Source of the DNA: Chryseobacterium gleum
GTDB lineage: Bacteria; Bacteroidota; Bacteroidia; Flavobacteriales_D; Crocinitomicaceae
Direction of reading: 5' to 3'
Length of the DNA stretch: 5,304 bases
NCBI GenBank assembly: GCA_943326825.2
Contig: CALPUT020000202.1
Span: 1 to 5,304 of the forward strand
Both the position numbers and the translations under genes were made by a program. The notes under the pieces are model-generated. The model was given only the letters and a program-made list of their open reading frames with translations, was not told the DNA's origin and did not search any database. Numbering within the stretch: position 1 is the first letter of the stretch; the number at the start of each line of letters is the position of its first letter. Below are positions 5,221 to 5,304 of this stretch, one piece after another.

Positions 5221-5304
5221 GTTTTACTTTTGAAATTAAAGAGCAAAATGATGTTTCGATTATCAGTATTGCTGGAAAGATACTTTCTGATGAAAACATT
5301 TTAG
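5217..5304 (+). CDS. STAS-domain-like protein (anti-sigma factor antagonist type), 3' end cut off by the window
   Basis: An ATG at 5217, inside the regulator's final ATGA, opens a frame that stays open to the right edge, giving 29 residues. They begin MSFTFEIKEQND and continue with VSIISIAGKILSDENI. A beta-strand, a short turn, then a second strand ending in G-K-I/L followed by an acidic turn is the usual opening of STAS domains (SpoIIAA/RsbV family: strand 'vsvisl.G.ld' then 'n/d' residues before helix 1). These small cytosolic proteins bind anti-sigma factors or other switch partners and are often controlled by phosphorylation of a Ser further in; that Ser would lie beyond the window. The 4-base overlap with the Fur-type gene and the shared promoter make it part of that operon. 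The start is fixed by the overlap and the absence of another reasonable start. The family call rests on few residues. Confidence 0.62.
   Translation, partial: MSFTFEIKEQNDVSIISIAGKILSDENIL

Noticed and set aside
1..5304. A defence, toxin-antitoxin or otherwise novel multi-gene system
   Set aside because: Apart from the small secreted protein, every gene fits a known housekeeping, transport or regulatory family, and composition appears even; nothing suggests an island or a new system beyond the points listed as findings.

Overview
The window is AT-rich chromosomal DNA that reads as Bacteroidota, most likely a flavobacterium-type organism (Flavobacteriales). Three things point there. Several genes have a TAnnTTTG promoter element just ahead of the start codon and little or no Shine-Dalgarno sequence. 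The lipoprotein and secretion signals are short and of the flavobacterial style. An intergenic hairpin carries the CTTCGACTTCG(C/T)TCAG-type loop I associate with this group. The genus cannot be fixed from the sequence alone.

Layout, left to right. Bases 1-330 hold the C-terminal 109 residues of a YdfG-like short-chain dehydrogenase that begins outside the window. Bases 383-3407 form a tight three-gene operon for an ABC exporter: a lipoprotein membrane-fusion (adaptor) protein, an FtsX/MacB-type permease and a LolD/MacB-type ATPase, with gaps of 0 and 1 base. The order matches DevB-DevC-DevA systems. A 9-bp hairpin at 3410-3439 separates this operon from a convergent gene for a small secreted protein of unknown function (3466-3891, minus strand). 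A divergent intergenic region with a TAnnTTTG element on each strand leads rightward to gmhA (3998-4570), the sedoheptulose-7-phosphate isomerase that opens ADP-heptose synthesis for LPS. The 197-base gap at 4571-4767 holds an AT-rich nested hairpin with a T-run, then 11-bp-phased repeats and an inverted repeat, then the best promoter of the window. That promoter serves a Fur-family regulator (4768-5220). The regulator's stop overlaps (ATGA) the start of a STAS-domain-like gene that runs off the right edge.

How they work together. The ABC trio is one functional unit: the ATPase powers the permease, and the adaptor links the permease to periplasmic or outer-membrane partners not encoded here. 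GmhA feeds the cell-envelope heptose pathway. The Fur-type regulator and the STAS-like protein look translationally coupled. The other neighbours show no clear functional link.

I see no mobile element, CRISPR array, tRNA, rRNA or obvious undescribed system. The points most worth a second look are the phased repeats upstream of the Fur-type gene, the loss of its structural-zinc cysteines, its coupling to the STAS-like gene, and the unknown secreted protein.
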